A stretch of DNA of 8,790 nt from positions 531 through 9,320 of the forward strand of contig DUAA01000300.1 in the NCBI GenBank assembly GCA_012961055.1, read 5' to 3'. Shown one piece after another: positions 6,470 through 8,790 of the stretch (position 1 is the first letter of the stretch; every line of letters starts with the position of its first letter). The stretch is from Nitrospinaceae bacterium (GTDB lineage: Bacteria; Nitrospinota; Nitrospinia; Nitrospinales; VA-1). Below the pieces are notes generated by a model, which saw only the letters and a list, made by a program, of their open reading frames with translations, did not search any database and had not been told where the DNA came from. Position numbers and translations under genes: made by a program.

Positions 6470-7129
6470 ATGGATTTATCGCAACTACAAGAAAATTTCG
6501 AAGCTTCCCGGGTTAAGGGCGACAGATTGGAGCTAGTAGAAAATGCCGTGGATTATGCCAATGGCTTTCAAAGGATGAGAAAATATGAGGCCGCTATTAC
6601 ATGTCTGAATAAGGTTTTACCGGATGTCGAAGGAGATGCGACCCTGCATGCTGTAATAAGAACTGCTTTGGGAACCGCTTTCTGGGAAAAGGCACAATTG
6701 CAAAAAGCCCTCAACCATTTTGAAGAAGCTCTAAAATTTTTTAAGACGATTGACGATAAACAAGGTATTGCTGCTATCCTCTCTATCGTTGGCATCACTT
6801 TCTGGAGAAAATGCGATTGGAAAAAGTCTCTGGCGATTTTAAGAGATGCGCAGAATGAAGAACGAAAAGCGGATAAACGTTTTACTTCTTTAAGTGGAGC
6901 TTTTGACCGGGGCATCATCTCCCTGCAAAACCGGGTCAAGATTGGGCGGGAACTCCAGAACCCATTAAAAATCCTGCAACCGCTGTTTTCTTCCTCTGCG
7001 CTTTATCTCGTTACGGGAAACCTGGATGAAATGAATTCTAGCCTGAATGAATCGGTATCGTTGGCAGAGCAATTAGGCAAAAATGATATTTTGATTGCCG
7101 CTAGAGGCCTGAGGGAGATGAAGAGCTAA
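6470..7129 (+). CDS. Tetratricopeptide-repeat protein
   Basis: A 219-residue, probably cytoplasmic protein without signal peptide or membrane span. It is made mostly of TPR helices: roughly 25-52 (ANGFQRMRKYEAAITCLNKV), 62-95 (LGTAFWEKAQLQKALNHFEEA), 101-134 (VGITFWRKCDWKKSLAIL) and a weaker one at 173-205 (ALYLVTGNLDEMNSSLNESV). TPR arrays bind partner proteins; nothing here shows which partner. AAGGA at 6461-6465 sits 4 bases before ATG 6470, somewhat close but usable. The last 29 bases overlap the end of the opposite-strand methyltransferase gene. A specific function cannot be assigned. Confidence 0.82.
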   Translation: MDLSQLQENFEASRVKGDRLELVENAVDYANGFQRMRKYEAAITCLNKVLPDVEGDATLHAVIRTALGTAFWEKAQLQKALNHFEEALKFFKTIDDKQGIAAILSIVGITFWRKCDWKKSLAILRDAQNEERKADKRFTSLSGAFDRGIISLQNRVKIGRELQNPLKILQPLFSSSALYLVTGNLDEMNSSLNESVSLAEQLGKNDILIAARGLREMKS

Positions 7130-8051
7130 TTTTAAACCAGGTTAGTTCATTTTTATTATGAAACAGATGCCGGACATGACTGCCAGGAATGGCGGCAAAA
7201 TTATTAATAATCATAAAATTCGGCTTTCCTTTAAATTTGATGGTGCAGATAAAGTTTTTGCAGACTCCCGACTCCACCCATTTTAGAATCCATTCATAAA
7301 GTTTTTCCGGGTAGCAAATTAAATCTGAGAATAACCAATCGACTGTCTTTCCTTTTTGTGCAAAATCTTCTGGAAGTAGGGAAAACGCATCGCGTTTCTG
7401 GAATGAGACTCGTTGAAATTTGGCAACCGAGGGAGATAAAGGGGCGCGGTCAATGCTCAAAACATCTGCACCGGTTTGTTGAATCACCCAGGCCCATCCG
7501 CCCGGACTTCCCCCAACATCTAAACAGAACTCTCCCCGTTGAGGTTTCCTCCCCGTGAGAGTGAGTGCTTCATAGAGTTTCAGGTAAGCTCGGTTGGGTG
7601 GTCCTTCTTTATCTTCGATAAAATGTGGTTCACCGTTCGGGAATGGGCTCGAACAATCTGCCGATGCGAGCAATACATTGTCACCCAGCAAGGTGAAAGT
7701 TCCAATCGGGACTTGCGATAAATGGGCAGGGAAAATAATAGATTTGAATGGAACCGGCGACAGTTTTTCTAGAATCAGTTTGGCACGACGGTGTAGCTGA
7801 TAGGAGTACAAGCACCAGTTGTGTTGGATTGATTTCAGCTTTTTAGCGGCATCATTGATCGAGTCAATATGAACTACTATAGGATTACGCCAGATATTCT
7901 GTGCCCAGTAGGCTTCTTTAGCAGGCTGGCTAGAAAGGATTAATCTATCATGAACAGTAATCATACCATCCAGTTCATTCAATAAAGGTGCGACTAAACC
8001 GTCAGAAGCCAGATAAGCGGATTGAATTTTGAAAGCCATACGCCGGATCAT
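7101..8051 (-). CDS. RlmM-like (FtsJ-fold) rRNA 2'-O-ribose methyltransferase
   Basis: A 316-residue S-adenosylmethionine-dependent methyltransferase. The SAM-binding motif is LDVGGSPGGW (177-186), with the acidic ribose contact Asp201 in LSIDRA. The K-D-K-E tetrad of 2'-O-ribose methyltransferases can be traced: Lys158 (RAYLKLYEA), Asp243 (FSDLICYPEKL), Lys272 (CTIKFKG) and Glu302 (HNKNELTW). The C-terminal part resembles RlmM, which methylates C2498 of 23S rRNA in E. coli. The N-terminal 150 residues (AYLASDGLVAPLLNEL, CSSPFPNGEPHFIEDKEGPP) differ from the E. coli enzyme, so the target base is inferred. ATG 8051 and ATG 8039 are both possible starts and neither has a clear ribosome-binding site; the conserved part begins near the second. 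The 3' end overlaps the TPR gene. Confidence 0.82.
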   Translation of the reverse strand: MIRRMAFKIQSAYLASDGLVAPLLNELDGMITVHDRLILSSQPAKEAYWAQNIWRNPIVVHIDSINDAAKKLKSIQHNWCLYSYQLHRRAKLILEKLSPVPFKSIIFPAHLSQVPIGTFTLLGDNVLLASADCSSPFPNGEPHFIEDKEGPPNRAYLKLYEALTLTGRKPQRGEFCLDVGGSPGGWAWVIQQTGADVLSIDRAPLSPSVAKFQRVSFQKRDAFSLLPEDFAQKGKTVDWLFSDLICYPEKLYEWILKWVESGVCKNFICTIKFKGKPNFMIINNFAAIPGSHVRHLFHNKNELTWFKISSSSPSGL

Positions 8052-8133
8052 ACCCGTTGGTATGGATCAGCTCAAGCATTAAGGTTGAACCGGAAGGCCT
8101 AATGTTCTCTCCGTCTGGTTTCGCGAATGACTG

Positions 8134-8174
8134 AAAGGGGTGAGACGATCTAACCTTTCTGGATTCACCCCTTT
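8134..8174. repeat. 10-base perfect inverted repeat upstream of the methyltransferase and the 8200 frame
   Basis: AAAGGGGTGA (8134-8143) and TCACCCCTTT (8165-8174) are exact complements separated by 21 bases. The element lies 83 bases upstream of the minus-strand methyltransferase start and 26 bases before the plus-strand ATG at 8200. It could be an operator for a dimeric regulator or an RNA hairpin; a T-run typical of a terminator is missing. Confidence 0.45.
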
Positions 8175-8199
8175 GGCAAAGAAGTTCAATCTTGTATAT

Positions 8200-8562
8200 A
8201 TGAATTTCCACACCAAAAAGACTCTGGAAGTTATTGAGCCAAAGATTCAAGAAATATTTCAGATCAATGTCGATGATATTCCGGGTGGACCTATTCACCG
8301 TTTTCATCAGGACCCTAAAAAGGTAAAATCCATTTTAAAAAATCTCTTAGCTCTTCCCCATCAGGAGGATTTTGAGTTTGGAGATGTATTTTTTAGAACC
8401 GATATTAATACAGCCTAGAATGAACCAGGTCAGATTGCCGCTTATGTGGTGAATTGGGGAAATGGTACTGTGAGTCAAAAACTTGAACAAGCCCTGAATA
8501 TTAAACTAAAAGAATTGAATGATGCCAACCTGGAATTGCTAATGCGAAACTGGGAAATATAA
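8200..8562 (+). pseudogene. Unknown protein gene interrupted by an in-frame TAG
   Basis: From ATG 8200 the frame gives MNFHTKKTLEVIEPKIQEIF, then DIPGGPIHRFHQDP and FEFGDVFFRTDINTA, and stops at TAG 8416-8418 (codon 73). The same frame stays open for another 47 codons with equally protein-like content (NEPGQIAAYVVNWGNG, KLKELNDANLELLMRNWE) to TAA 8560-8562. The full product would be about 120 residues. TAG is a normal stop elsewhere in the window (ftsK, the SGNH-like gene), so this is best read as a nonsense mutation. Readthrough or a base error are alternatives. The frame is also open upstream to a GTG at 8140 inside the inverted repeat. I do not recognise the family. No strong ribosome-binding site precedes ATG 8200. 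Confidence 0.6.
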
Positions 8563-8577
8563 CTGGAGGAGATAGAA

Positions 8578-8790
8578 TTGAAATATTTCCATGCAGAGAA
8601 AATACCTTGGCTAGGTACCCCAATTGTATAAAGTTTTTACAAAAGAGTTTCAGCGATTATTGGAGCATCTTCATTCCCCCTAATTGCCCTCCGAATACGT
8701 TTAGTTCCTCACCGCTGTTTTTCAGATACCGCTGGAACTTGACAACCTGGAAGGAATAACGTATAAGAAAAAGTTCGCTATAATCTGTTG
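8578..8790 (+). pseudogene. Frameshifted remnant of an unknown protein, 3'-partial
   Basis: GGAGGA (8565-8570) stands 7 bases before a TTG at 8578 that reads KYFHAEKIPWLGTPIV and stops at TAA 8629-8631. Another frame takes over around 8615-8632 and reads QLYKVFTKEFQRLLEHLHSP, a TAA at 8681-8683, LPSEYV, a TAG at 8702-8704, then FLTAVFQIPLELDNLEGITY and on to the window end. Joined, the pieces look like one soluble protein broken by one frameshift and two stops. It starts 16 bases after the preceding broken frame, as in an operon. Family unknown. The joining of frames is inferred from protein-like composition only. Confidence 0.45.

Noticed and set aside
8002..8307. 101-codon minus-strand frame across the methyltransferase start
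   Set aside because: It overlaps the methyltransferase and the 8200 frame, and its composition is not protein-like over the shared parts.
1..8790. CRISPR array, tRNA/rRNA genes, insertion sequence, phage or toxin-antitoxin genes
   Set aside because: I looked for regularly spaced repeats, cloverleaf and CCA ends, terminal inverted repeats with transposase motifs, and small paired genes, and found none.

Overview
The window comes from a bacterial chromosome with a Gram-negative-style gene set and moderately low GC (roughly the mid-40s percent by eye, not computed). GlpE-type rhodanese, an RlmM-like rRNA methyltransferase and an FtsK translocase together suit a proteobacterial or Nitrospinota-like lineage. 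The sequence alone does not fix the taxon. TAG, TGA and TAA are all used as ordinary stops, so the code is standard.

Layout: the window opens inside ftsK (2-1792, membrane part cut off by the left edge). Next comes a decayed gene for a DUF4124-like plus retropepsin-like aspartic protease (about 1801-2446) and a gene-poor stretch that may hold another remnant (2447-2735). A two-gene unit follows: an SGNH-hydrolase-like protein (2736-3509) and a PlsC-type acyltransferase (3519-4274), which suggests lipid or acyl-group work. After a leader with several palindromes there is a second pair, a YrdA/gamma-carbonic-anhydrase-like protein (4480-4986) and an MTAP/MTIP-family nucleoside phosphorylase (4992-5876), separated by 5 bases.

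A structured spacer precedes a minus-strand single-domain rhodanese of GlpE type (6063-6353). A TPR protein (6470-7129, plus strand) is divergent from it. The TPR gene runs tail-to-tail into an RlmM-like 2'-O-methyltransferase (7101-8051, minus), with a 29-base overlap. The right end (8200-8790) holds two adjacent broken reading frames. One has an in-frame amber codon. The other has an apparent frameshift plus two stops and continues past the window edge.

The working genes are mostly housekeeping: chromosome segregation, lipid acylation, nucleoside salvage, sulfur transfer and rRNA modification. I do not see a phage, transposon, CRISPR array, tRNA or rRNA gene, or a defence system. The most notable features are the localized gene decay at two places, an acyltransferase with an altered FPEG motif, a phosphorylase whose base pocket points to 6-oxopurines, and several unexplained hairpins.
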